5,113 bases of DNA from an uncultured Clostridia bacterium (lineage in GTDB: Bacteria > Bacillota > Clostridia > Lachnospirales > Lachnospiraceae). Made by a program: the position numbers and the translations under genes. Each line of letters starts with the position of its first letter. Positions within the stretch are counted from its first letter, which is position 1. The stretch spans positions 1-5,113 of the forward strand of contig CAMODY010000127.1 in NCBI GenBank assembly GCA_946611595.1. The letters run 5' to 3'. Shown in pieces: positions 1 through 4,683 of the stretch. Under the pieces are notes generated by a model. The model had not been told where the DNA came from. It searched no databases and saw only the letters and a program-made list of their open reading frames with translations.

Positions 1-12
1 AAAAGTAGTGCA

Positions 13-44
13 AAAAATGTGGGCTCATCCAAGCCCACATTTTT
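13..44 (-). terminator. Rho-independent terminator of the dehydrogenase gene, possibly bidirectional
   Basis: A 13-bp perfect stem (13-25 paired with 32-44) closes a 6-nt loop (26-31). The core of the stem is ATGTGGGCT/AGCCCACAT. Read on the minus strand, the hairpin ends in a run of six T (complement of 12-17), about 20 nt after the dehydrogenase stop codon. The A/T flanks are symmetrical, so it could also stop transcription arriving on the plus strand from a gene to the left of the window. Confidence 0.88.
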
Positions 45-65
45 ATATTTCATCTCTTATATCAA

Positions 66-1178
66 TTATTTCTCAAACGGGAAGGTATACGGAAGGTTTA
101 ACTTATCGCGGAGAGCAACCAGTTCCTTCTGTACAGCCTCACCAACCGGAACACCTTTATCTTTTCTATCGAGCCATGCCAGATATTCTTTCTCGCCGGC
201 TGTATAGATGCGGTCATATCCCGGAGCTTTTTCGCTTGCACGGAGAGCACGGCAGATATCGCCTGCGATCTTTTTAAATGTTTCCTTGCCCATAAATGCG
301 TCCGGATCTACAACGAAGAAGAAGTGTCCTAAGTGATACATCTGCGGGCTGCCATCTTCTGCAACACCCGTTAATGCTTTCATGAACTGGCCTCCGGAAA
401 GGGCAGCGGATAAGATCTCGACAACAGCGGCATAGCCATAGCCTTTATATCCGCACATTTCATCTCCAGGACCTCCGCCGAGAGGAGCCAGTGCTGCAGT
501 TCCTTCTACCAGCATCTTTAAGATTTCATTGGAATCGGTAACGGTGCTGCCATCATGTGCAACGACCATTCCTGCCGGAGTATCTTTTCCGCTTCTTGCA
601 TAAAATTCGATCTTTCCTCTCTGTACGATCGATGTCGCACAGTCAATGCAGAACGGGAACTCTTCATCTGTCGGAAGTGAGAAGGTCAGTGGGTTTGTGC
701 CCATCATGTTTTCTACGCCGAAAGTCGGAGCGATGGAAGGACGGGCGTTGGTACCGGTGATACCGACCATGCCTTCTTTTGCAGCCATGTTTGTCCAATA
801 GCCTGCAATTCCGTAGTGGGTGGAGTTTCTGATCGCGCCGCCGGCCATGCCATATTTCTTAGCCTTCTCGATCAGCATCTCCATCATTTTATGGCTAGCC
901 ACCATACCCATGCCGTCGTGTGCATCCATGACAACTGTGGTCGGGCTTTCTTTTAAGATCTCGATCTCCGTTTTCGGAAGGAGAGTTCCTTTGTCTATAC
1001 GATCTAAGTAGATCGGTTTGAAGCGGTTGCATCCATGGCTTTCGATGCCTCTGCGGTCAGATTCCATCAGTACGTCTGCGCAGATCTTTGCGTCTTCTTC
1101 CGGTACGCCGTAAGCTTTAAATACATCGACCATGAAAGGTCCGATCATATCCCATGGTACATAAGGTCTTGTTTCCAT
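66..1178 (-). CDS. Malate/L-lactate dehydrogenase-family NAD(P)-dependent oxidoreductase
   Basis: The 370-residue product belongs to the LDH2/MDH2 family (malate, L-lactate, ureidoglycolate, 2,3-diketogulonate and sulfolactate dehydrogenases), cytosolic enzymes that interconvert 2-hydroxy and 2-oxo acids with NAD(P). Family marks seen: S47-H48-G49 near the N-terminus (the His is the usual catalytic candidate), NSTHYG at 118-123, GTNPLTFSLP at 160-169, DCATSIVQRGKIE at 179-191, GYKG at 243-246 followed by a helix rich in small residues, and GHFFFVVDP at 284-292. The length is normal for the family. I chose the ATG at 1178 because GAAAGGA (1188-1194) sits 9 nt upstream. The open frame extends to an ATG at 1235, but that codon overlaps the predicted -10 box and has no ribosome binding site. 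The gene is alone, with its own promoter and terminator, and no pathway neighbour identifies the substrate. Family assignment is firm; substrate is unknown. Confidence 0.93.
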   Translation of the reverse strand: METRPYVPWDMIGPFMVDVFKAYGVPEEDAKICADVLMESDRRGIESHGCNRFKPIYLDRIDKGTLLPKTEIEILKESPTTVVMDAHDGMGMVASHKMMEMLIEKAKKYGMAGGAIRNSTHYGIAGYWTNMAAKEGMVGITGTNARPSIAPTFGVENMMGTNPLTFSLPTDEEFPFCIDCATSIVQRGKIEFYARSGKDTPAGMVVAHDGSTVTDSNEILKMLVEGTAALAPLGGGPGDEMCGYKGYGYAAVVEILSAALSGGQFMKALTGVAEDGSPQMYHLGHFFFVVDPDAFMGKETFKKIAGDICRALRASEKAPGYDRIYTAGEKEYLAWLDRKDKGVPVGEAVQKELVALRDKLNLPYTFPFEK

Positions 1179-1187
1179 AACAATTGA

Positions 1188-1194
1188 TCCTTTC
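1188..1194 (-). promoter_or_regulatory. Ribosome binding site that fixes the dehydrogenase start
   Basis: Read on the minus strand, GAAAGGA lies 9 nt before the ATG at 1178. No comparable purine-rich site precedes the in-frame ATG codons at 1235 and 1232, so this site decides the start and gives a 370-residue protein. Confidence 0.75.
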
Positions 1195-1230
1195 TTTATT
1201 GTTTTTTCTGTCGTATTATTCAGCCTTATC

Positions 1231-1258
1231 ATCATAGCAGAAAAATTTCTTAAGGCAA
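1231..1258 (-). promoter_or_regulatory. Extended -10 sigma-A-type promoter of the dehydrogenase gene
   Basis: On the minus strand, TTGCCT (1253-1258) is followed after 16 nt by TATGAT (1231-1236), and TGC directly precedes the -10, giving an extended TGnTATGAT element. Transcription would begin near 1224, leaving a leader of about 46 nt. The spacer contains the near-palindrome AGAAAAATTTCT (1239-1250), which could be a repressor site or simple A/T richness. Confidence 0.6.
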
Positions 1259-1318
1259 AGTCGATTCTTTAAGCATTTTGTCATACACTTTCATGATAGT
1301 AAAGAAACCAATGGTGGA

Positions 1319-1350
1319 TTGACAAATTCTTTCAGAACACTTAGTATAAT
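1319..1350 (+). promoter_or_regulatory. Promoter of the TPP riboswitch-thiT transcript
   Basis: A perfect -35 TTGACA (1319-1324) precedes a perfect -10 TATAAT (1345-1350), but the spacer is 20 nt, longer than the usual 16-18. An overlapping weaker -10, TAGTAT (1342-1347), gives a 17-nt spacer. Either would start transcription at about 1354-1357, directly at the 5' hairpin and about 35 nt before the aptamer core. Confidence 0.65.
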
Positions 1351-1355
1351 TCCGT

Positions 1356-1373
1356 CAGATACAAAGGTATCTG
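1356..1373 (+). other. 5'-end stem-loop preceding the riboswitch
   Basis: CAGATAC (1356-1362) pairs perfectly with GTATCTG (1367-1373) around the tetraloop AAAG. The predicted transcription start falls at or within a few bases of its left arm, so the mRNA would begin with this hairpin. It is too weak and lacks a T-tract to be a terminator. A role in 5'-end protection, or as a DNA operator over the start site, is inference. Confidence 0.5.
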
Positions 1374-1383
1374 CGATATTTTA

Positions 1384-1478
1384 ATAAAATGCTAGGGGAG
1401 CTCCTTAAAGGGGCTGAGATGTCTAAGACGACCCTTATTACTTGATTCGGTTAATGCCGACGTAAGGAAGCGCTTTAT
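1384..1478 (+). ncRNA. TPP riboswitch (THI element) aptamer
   Basis: The conserved THI-box segments occur in order: GGGGAGC (1395-1401), GGCTGAGA (1412-1419), GACCCTT (1430-1436), CTTGATTCGGTTAAT (1441-1455) and GCCGACGTAAGGAAG (1456-1470). P1 is GCT (1391-1393) with AGC (1469-1471), and can extend outward through a U-G pair and one A/C mismatch to ATAAA/TTTAT at 1384-1388/1474-1478. P3 is GCTCC/GGGGC. P5 is TCGG/CCGA. P4 uses CTT/AAG where many THI boxes have CCT/AGG, a compensated change that keeps the pairing. It senses thiamin pyrophosphate and should reduce expression of the downstream thiamine transporter when TPP is plentiful. Confidence 0.95.
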
Positions 1479-1486
1479 AAGGTCCT

Positions 1487-1516
1487 ATCAAGTAATCTCC
1501 GGCATCAAAGGAGGTT
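1487..1516 (+). promoter_or_regulatory. Riboswitch expression platform: Shine-Dalgarno sequestor and competing antisequestor
   Basis: AATCTCC (1494-1500) can pair with GGAGGTT (1510-1516), a 7-bp stem with a 9-nt loop that buries the thiT ribosome binding site GGAGG (1510-1514). Overlapping it, ATCAAGTAAT (1487-1496) is a perfect 10-base complement of 1437-1446, which lies inside the aptamer and includes the 5' strand of P4. The two pairings share 1494-1496 and cannot coexist. TPP binding holds 1441-1443 in P4, freeing 1494-1500 to hide the ribosome binding site. Without TPP the 10-bp pairing exposes it. Seven T (1515-1521) follow the stem directly, so partial transcription termination is also possible. 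Confidence 0.8.
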
Positions 1517-1521
1517 TTTTT

Positions 1522-2199
1522 ATGTCATTTTTTGTTAACACTGTCGTAGATGAGTGGGGAGATACCACTTATGTGCCGACAACGGCTGGTCTTTTAACGA
1601 TGATCGCGATCATGATCATCGTGATCCTGCTTGGAGTCTGGATCTTTGGGAAAAACAGAAAGTTCTCTGCGAAGCAGCTGGCATTTACAGCGCTTGCATT
1701 AGCCCTTGGAACAGTCACTTCTTTCATCAAAGTCATTCACATGCCGATGGGCGGTTCTGTCACCTTATTCTCCATGCTGTTTATCGCACTGGTTGGATAC
1801 TGGTATGGCTTGGGACCCGGACTTATGACAGCTTTTGCCTATGGAATTTTACAGATGGCGATCGATCCGTATATCATCTCGGTTCCGCAGATGCTCATCG
1901 ACTACATCTTCGCATTTACAGCCCTTGGTCTTTCCGGATGCTTTGCAAATGCGAAAAAGTTTGCGCTGATCAAAGGCTATATACTTGCGGTCATAGGGCG
2001 TTACGTCTTTGCAGTTATTTCCGGCTGGGTATTCTTCGGCCAGTACGCTGGTGACTATGGATACTCCAGCGGACTTTTATATTCCCTGGTTTACAATATT
2101 CTTTATCTGGGAATTGAAGCTGTGGTCACGATCATTATCCTTTTCCTGCCGCCGGTTAAGAAGGCAATGGAATATGTCAAACGCCTTGCACAATCATAA
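1522..2199 (+). CDS. thiT: ThiT, substrate-binding (S) subunit of an ECF thiamine transporter
   Basis: This 225-residue membrane protein matches the ThiT/YuaJ family, which binds thiamine and docks with a shared ECF energizing module (two ATPases plus EcfT, not in this window). Family marks seen: MPMGGSVTLFSM at 74-85, GYWYG at 92-96, DPYII at 115-119, PQMLIDY at 122-128, GRYVFAVISGWVFFGQYA at 159-176, and YSLVYN at 187-192, which keeps the expected Tyr and Asn five residues apart. About seven hydrophobic segments are seen. The first, at about 20-42, precedes the usual six-helix core that starts near 48, so the protein is longer than typical ThiT (about 180-200). Position 164 is Ala, where Bacillus YuaJ and Lactococcus ThiT have a thiamine-contacting His (recalled alignment). 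GGAGG with a 7-nt spacer precedes the ATG. The upstream TPP riboswitch supports the role strongly. Confidence 0.95.
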   Translation: MSFFVNTVVDEWGDTTYVPTTAGLLTMIAIMIIVILLGVWIFGKNRKFSAKQLAFTALALALGTVTSFIKVIHMPMGGSVTLFSMLFIALVGYWYGLGPGLMTAFAYGILQMAIDPYIISVPQMLIDYIFAFTALGLSGCFANAKKFALIKGYILAVIGRYVFAVISGWVFFGQYAGDYGYSSGLLYSLVYNILYLGIEAVVTIIILFLPPVKKAMEYVKRLAQS

Positions 2200-2202
2200 G
2201 TG

Positions 2203-2235
2203 GCGGTTTTCTTGTTTGCTTGCGAACAAAGCCGC
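2203..2235 (+). other. Hairpin just after the thiT stop codon
   Basis: GCGG (2203-2206) pairs with CCGC (2232-2235), enclosing an inner stem TTGTTTG (2212-2218)/CGAACAA (2223-2229) with loop CTTG. No T-tract follows, so this is not an intrinsic terminator. It competes with the 2207-2215/2242-2250 pairing of repeat module 1. A role as an mRNA 3'-end structure is possible but not shown. Confidence 0.35.
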
Positions 2236-2250
2236 AGGCTGACAAGAAAG
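2207..2250 (+). repeat. Inverted-repeat module 1 (44 nt)
   Basis: The left arm TTTTCTTGT (2207-2215) and right arm ACAAGAAAG (2242-2250) are inverted copies separated by exactly 26 nt (one G-U at the ends). Modules 2 and 3 have the same arms and the same 26-nt spacing. Aligned without gaps to module 2, 32 of 44 positions agree, including a central GCCGCA at the same offset. Function is unknown. Confidence 0.7.
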
Positions 2251-2268
2251 CAGAAAAAAAGAGAAAAA

Positions 2269-2319
2269 AAGGGGCTGTTTTTGAGTGTGAAATCACTTGG
2301 AAACAGCCTTTTCTTGTTT
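2269..2319 (+). terminator. Rho-independent terminator of thiT
   Basis: A 15-bp stem with several wobble pairs (2273-2287 with 2294-2308, core GGCTGTTTT/GGAAACAGCC) closes the 6-nt loop TGAAAT. It can extend to about 19 bp through the preceding A/G run and following T residues. The tail TTTTCTTGTTT (2309-2319) is the U-tract. It lies about 75 nt after the thiT stop and separates thiT from the downstream gene. The U-tract doubles as the left arm of inverted-repeat module 2. Confidence 0.85.
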
Positions 2320-2352
2320 GGGCAGGAGGAAGGCCGCATGGAAACAAGAAAG
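2309..2352 (+). repeat. Inverted-repeat module 2 (44 nt)
   Basis: The arms TTTTCTTGT (2309-2317) and ACAAGAAAG (2344-2352) are again 26 nt apart; with the adjoining TT/AA the core stem is 10 bp of Watson-Crick pairs plus a terminal wobble. The start is exactly 102 bp after module 1. The first 12 bases are identical to module 1, and GCCGCA (2333-2338) is at the same offset. Confidence 0.7.
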
Positions 2353-2360
2353 GAAGCAGC

Positions 2361-2404
2361 TTTTCTTGTAGATGATACCTCTGGTAAAACGGCAAACAAG
2401 AAAA
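2361..2404 (+). repeat. Inverted-repeat module 3 (44 nt)
   Basis: The arms TTTTCTTGT (2361-2369) and ACAAGAAAA (2396-2404) are perfect 9-bp inverted copies, again 26 nt apart. The centre is unlike modules 1 and 2. Its outer edge GCAAACAAGAAAA (2392-2404) is the exact 13-base reverse complement of the left edge of module 1 (2207-2219). It is separated from module 2 by only 8 nt. Confidence 0.7.
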
Positions 2405-2447
2405 TGGAAAAATGAAGCTGACAGGAATGGAAAACAGACCGGAATAA

Positions 2448-2471
2448 TGATATTATCAGATTCGATATTAT
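2448..2471 (+). promoter_or_regulatory. Candidate operator before the hydantoinase-like gene: palindrome plus direct repeat
   Basis: TGATA-T-TATCA (2448-2458) is a perfect 11-bp palindrome. The octamer GATATTAT occurs at 2449-2456 and again at 2464-2471, a 15-base period. This A/T-rich stretch lies 25-50 nt upstream of the start codon. CTGACA (2418-2423) with AATAAT (2443-2448) could be a poor promoter with a 19-nt spacer; no convincing -35/-10 pair is visible. Regulatory meaning is inference. Confidence 0.35.
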
Positions 2472-2496
2472 TATAAATCAGTCAGATGGAGAAGAC

Positions 2497-4542
2497 ATGA
2501 TCGGAATTGGAATTGATACCGGCGGAACCTGTACAGATGCAGTGGTTTATGACCTGGATACCAAAAAGATTCTTGCAACAGGAAAAACGCTGACAACAAA
2601 ATCAAATCTCGAGATCGGAATCGGAAAAGCTTTAGACCAGCTCCCCGAGGAGCTGATGAAAGAAGTGCAGAGTTTTTCCCTTTCCACAACGCTGGCGACG
2701 AATGCCTGCGTGGAAAATAAAGGCAGCAGGGCGAAGCTTTTGATCATCGGCACAACGCCTGAAATGATACAGCAGCTCGAGAAGATACTGACCGGCTATG
2801 GGATCAATGATCTTTCCCAGTTGATCGTTTTAGATGCAAAAGCAGAGAATTTATACTCCGAACCTTATGACCCTGATTGGGAAGATTTAAGGAGACGCAT
2901 TCCGCAGCTTTTTTCGGATTGTGATGCAGTCGGAATTGTCCAGACTTTCCCGGATGCGAACGGCGGACGTTTTGAACTGACAGCTCTTCGTATTCTTCAG
3001 GAAGAACTTACGATCCCTCTTACCATTGCATATGATATTTCACAGGAGACGGATATCTTAAAAGTCTGCGCAAGCACACTTTTAAATGCCAGACTGATCC
3101 CGCTGATCCGGGAGTTTATGGAAGCGGTCCACAATGTTATGAAAGAGCGGGGACTCGATGTGCCGCTTTCCATCGTGCGAAGTGATGGAACCCTGATGTC
3201 GGAAGAGATGGCAAGAACGCAGCCGGTGGAAACACTTCTTTGCGGTCCGGCCGCCAGCGTGATCGGAGGCTGCGAACTTGCAGGGGAAAAAGATGCGATC
3301 CTTGTGGATATGGGAGGTACAACAACCGACCTTGCGATCGTCCGAAACAATGATCCGATCATGGCGAAAAAAGGAATCATGATCGGCCAGTATCAGACTG
3401 CGATCAAAGGTTTAGACGCACAAGCCGTTTCGTTAGGCGGCGACACTGCAGTCCGTTTCAGGGATGGCGCGATCTTCCTGGATACAGAGCGCATCATTCC
3501 GATTTCTGTTCTGGCAGACGAGCATCCAGAGATCATAAAGAAAATCCAAAACTTAGTTGCATGGAAAGAGACGCATACGCGCTGGATCCACGAGTTCTTT
3601 GTTCTTCAAAGAGATATCTCGGAGAAGGCAGGCTATACGGAATTTGAGCATAAAGCCTGTGAGGCGTTAAAAGGCGGGCCTTTAATCACGAAAGAGTTTT
3701 ATGAGCGAATTGGAGGAGACCTCTATCATCCGGCAACGCAGCGTCTTGAGCAGGAAGGTGTGATCATCCGCAGCGGTCTTACGCCGACCGATATCATGGT
3801 CCTTCGCGGAGACTTTGATCTTTATAATGGAGAAGCGGCAAAAGAACTGATCAAATATTTTGCGCTTAATACAAAACTTGATGAAGAGAAGATTCCGGAT
3901 ATGGTCTATGAGCTTGTAACCAAGCGGATGTATAAAAGTATCGGAGCTTTTATCCTTCGCCATCAGTACCCGAAAAAAGAATCCTTCTTTTCAGAAGAAA
4001 ATTTAGACACCCTGCTGGAAGCTTTTTATGAGCAGGCATGTGAAAGATGCGAGGATCTGGGATTTATACATACAAAAGCAAGGGCGTTAGAAGGAGATGA
4101 CGTTGTACAGATGAACCTCAAAGCACCAATGCCGATCATCGGAATCGGAGCACCGACTCACGTCTTCCTTCATACTGTTGCAAAACTCTTAGGCACAAGG
4201 GCGATCCTTTCGGAATATTCCCATGTTGCCAATGCACTTGGCGCAATTGCCGGAAGAAGGATCGCAAGAGTTGATTTTCCGATTACGGTCAAATACAGCG
4301 GCGGAGCCCGACTTGGCTATTCCTTTATGGACGGCTGCGAGAGGAAACTGATCGCAAAAGAAGATCAGGCTCTGGCATATGCAAGGAGCATTGTAGAAGA
4401 GACGATCAAAAAGCGTGCATCCTTCCAGGGGCTTGGAGATGATCCGGTCATTGAGATGCATTATGAAGAAAAACGTATCGGAAATGTGGAAGCGGGATTG
4501 CTTTTAGAGATCATTATTCACGCTGAAGCCCGCGTTGATTAA
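2497..4542 (+). CDS. Stand-alone hydantoinase/oxoprolinase-family protein (HyuA-like)
   Basis: The 681-residue product has the layout of the hydantoinase/oxoprolinase family, cytosolic ASKHA-fold enzymes that typically use ATP to open or carboxylate cyclic amides and related substrates. An N-terminal phosphate-binding loop is seen at 3-14 (GIDTGGTCTD), then STTLATN at 63-69, RSDGTLM at 228-234, CGPAASVIGG at 249-258, a second phosphate loop DMGGTTTD at 271-278, GGDTAVR at 314-320, GLTPTDIMVLRG at 427-438 and GIGAPTHVF at 549-557. The length fits HyuA. The start is supported by GGAG (2488-2491), 5 nt before the ATG. HyuA enzymes often work with a HyuB subunit or are fused to one, but none is encoded in this window; many clostridial homologues also occur alone. 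Its upstream terminator suggests its own transcript. Family is secure; substrate is unknown. Confidence 0.92.
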   Translation: MIGIGIDTGGTCTDAVVYDLDTKKILATGKTLTTKSNLEIGIGKALDQLPEELMKEVQSFSLSTTLATNACVENKGSRAKLLIIGTTPEMIQQLEKILTGYGINDLSQLIVLDAKAENLYSEPYDPDWEDLRRRIPQLFSDCDAVGIVQTFPDANGGRFELTALRILQEELTIPLTIAYDISQETDILKVCASTLLNARLIPLIREFMEAVHNVMKERGLDVPLSIVRSDGTLMSEEMARTQPVETLLCGPAASVIGGCELAGEKDAILVDMGGTTTDLAIVRNNDPIMAKKGIMIGQYQTAIKGLDAQAVSLGGDTAVRFRDGAIFLDTERIIPISVLADEHPEIIKKIQNLVAWKETHTRWIHEFFVLQRDISEKAGYTEFEHKACEALKGGPLITKEFYERIGGDLYHPATQRLEQEGVIIRSGLTPTDIMVLRGDFDLYNGEAAKELIKYFALNTKLDEEKIPDMVYELVTKRMYKSIGAFILRHQYPKKESFFSEENLDTLLEAFYEQACERCEDLGFIHTKARALEGDDVVQMNLKAPMPIIGIGAPTHVFLHTVAKLLGTRAILSEYSHVANALGAIAGRRIARVDFPITVKYSGGARLGYSFMDGCERKLIAKEDQALAYARSIVEETIKKRASFQGLGDDPVIEMHYEEKRIGNVEAGLLLEIIIHAEARVD

Positions 4543-4575
4543 GTGGCAATAATTACCCGGGAAGACGTAAAATAG

Positions 4576-4604
4576 TTGAGCGTTTTACAAGCAGTTATTA
4601 TAAT
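4576..4604 (+). promoter_or_regulatory. Sigma-A-type promoter of the small repeat-protein gene
   Basis: TTGAGC (4576-4581) is followed after exactly 17 nt by a perfect TATAAT (4599-4604). Transcription would start near 4611, giving a leader of about 73 nt. The inverted repeat GTAAAA (4567-4572)/TTTTAC (4583-4588) brackets the -35 hexamer in its 10-nt centre, so it is a possible operator. No strong terminator for the preceding gene was found between 4543 and 4683, so some read-through may add to expression. Confidence 0.7.
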
Positions 4605-4646
4605 AGAACAGTATATTACATGAACGCATGAGACAAATATTATTAC

Positions 4647-4677
4647 TCGTGAAACCACGGATTTATATTTAAAGGAG
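4647..4677 (+). promoter_or_regulatory. Leader hairpin and ribosome binding site of the small repeat-protein gene
   Basis: The leader contains a small stem CGTG/CACG (4648-4651 with 4656-4659, loop AAAC). AAAGGAG (4671-4677) lies 6 nt before the ATG at 4684, a strong clostridial-type site that fixes the start and suggests good expression. The hairpin does not cover the ribosome binding site. Confidence 0.6.
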
Positions 4678-4683
4678 ACGATC

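Noticed and set aside
66..1235. A longer dehydrogenase beginning at 1235
   Set aside because: The upstream start codon overlaps the predicted -10 box, lies before the predicted transcription start, and lacks a ribosome binding site; the ATG at 1178 has a good one.
1279..1293. A catabolite-responsive element (cre-like) between the divergent promoters
   Set aside because: TGTCATACACTTTCA has TG/CA ends but fails the central CG and the required spacing of the cre consensus.
1554..2054. A 166-codon open frame inside thiT in another frame
   Set aside because: It is Trp-, His- and Cys-rich without domain features and lies wholly inside the strongly supported thiT frame; a shadow of that gene.
2103..2399. 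A 98-codon minus-strand open frame overlapping the end of thiT
   Set aside because: It overlaps the terminator and the 3' end of a well-supported gene, has no ribosome binding site, and its product resembles nothing recognisable.
2207..2404. A CRISPR array or integron attC array
   Set aside because: The repeated parts are short inverted arms, the module spacing is irregular (102 then 52 bases), and there is no adjacent cas or integrase gene or attC core motif.
2200..2415. A 71-codon open frame starting with GTG right after the thiT stop
   Set aside because: It has no ribosome binding site, runs through the thiT terminator hairpin and the inverted-repeat modules, and is very Lys-rich from A-tracts. 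Modules 1 and 2 are in phase and give similar peptide segments, but module 3 is out of phase, so the repeats look like DNA or RNA elements rather than protein repeats.
2997..3380. A 127-codon antisense open frame inside the hydantoinase-like gene
   Set aside because: It is fully antisense to conserved family motifs and lacks translation signals.
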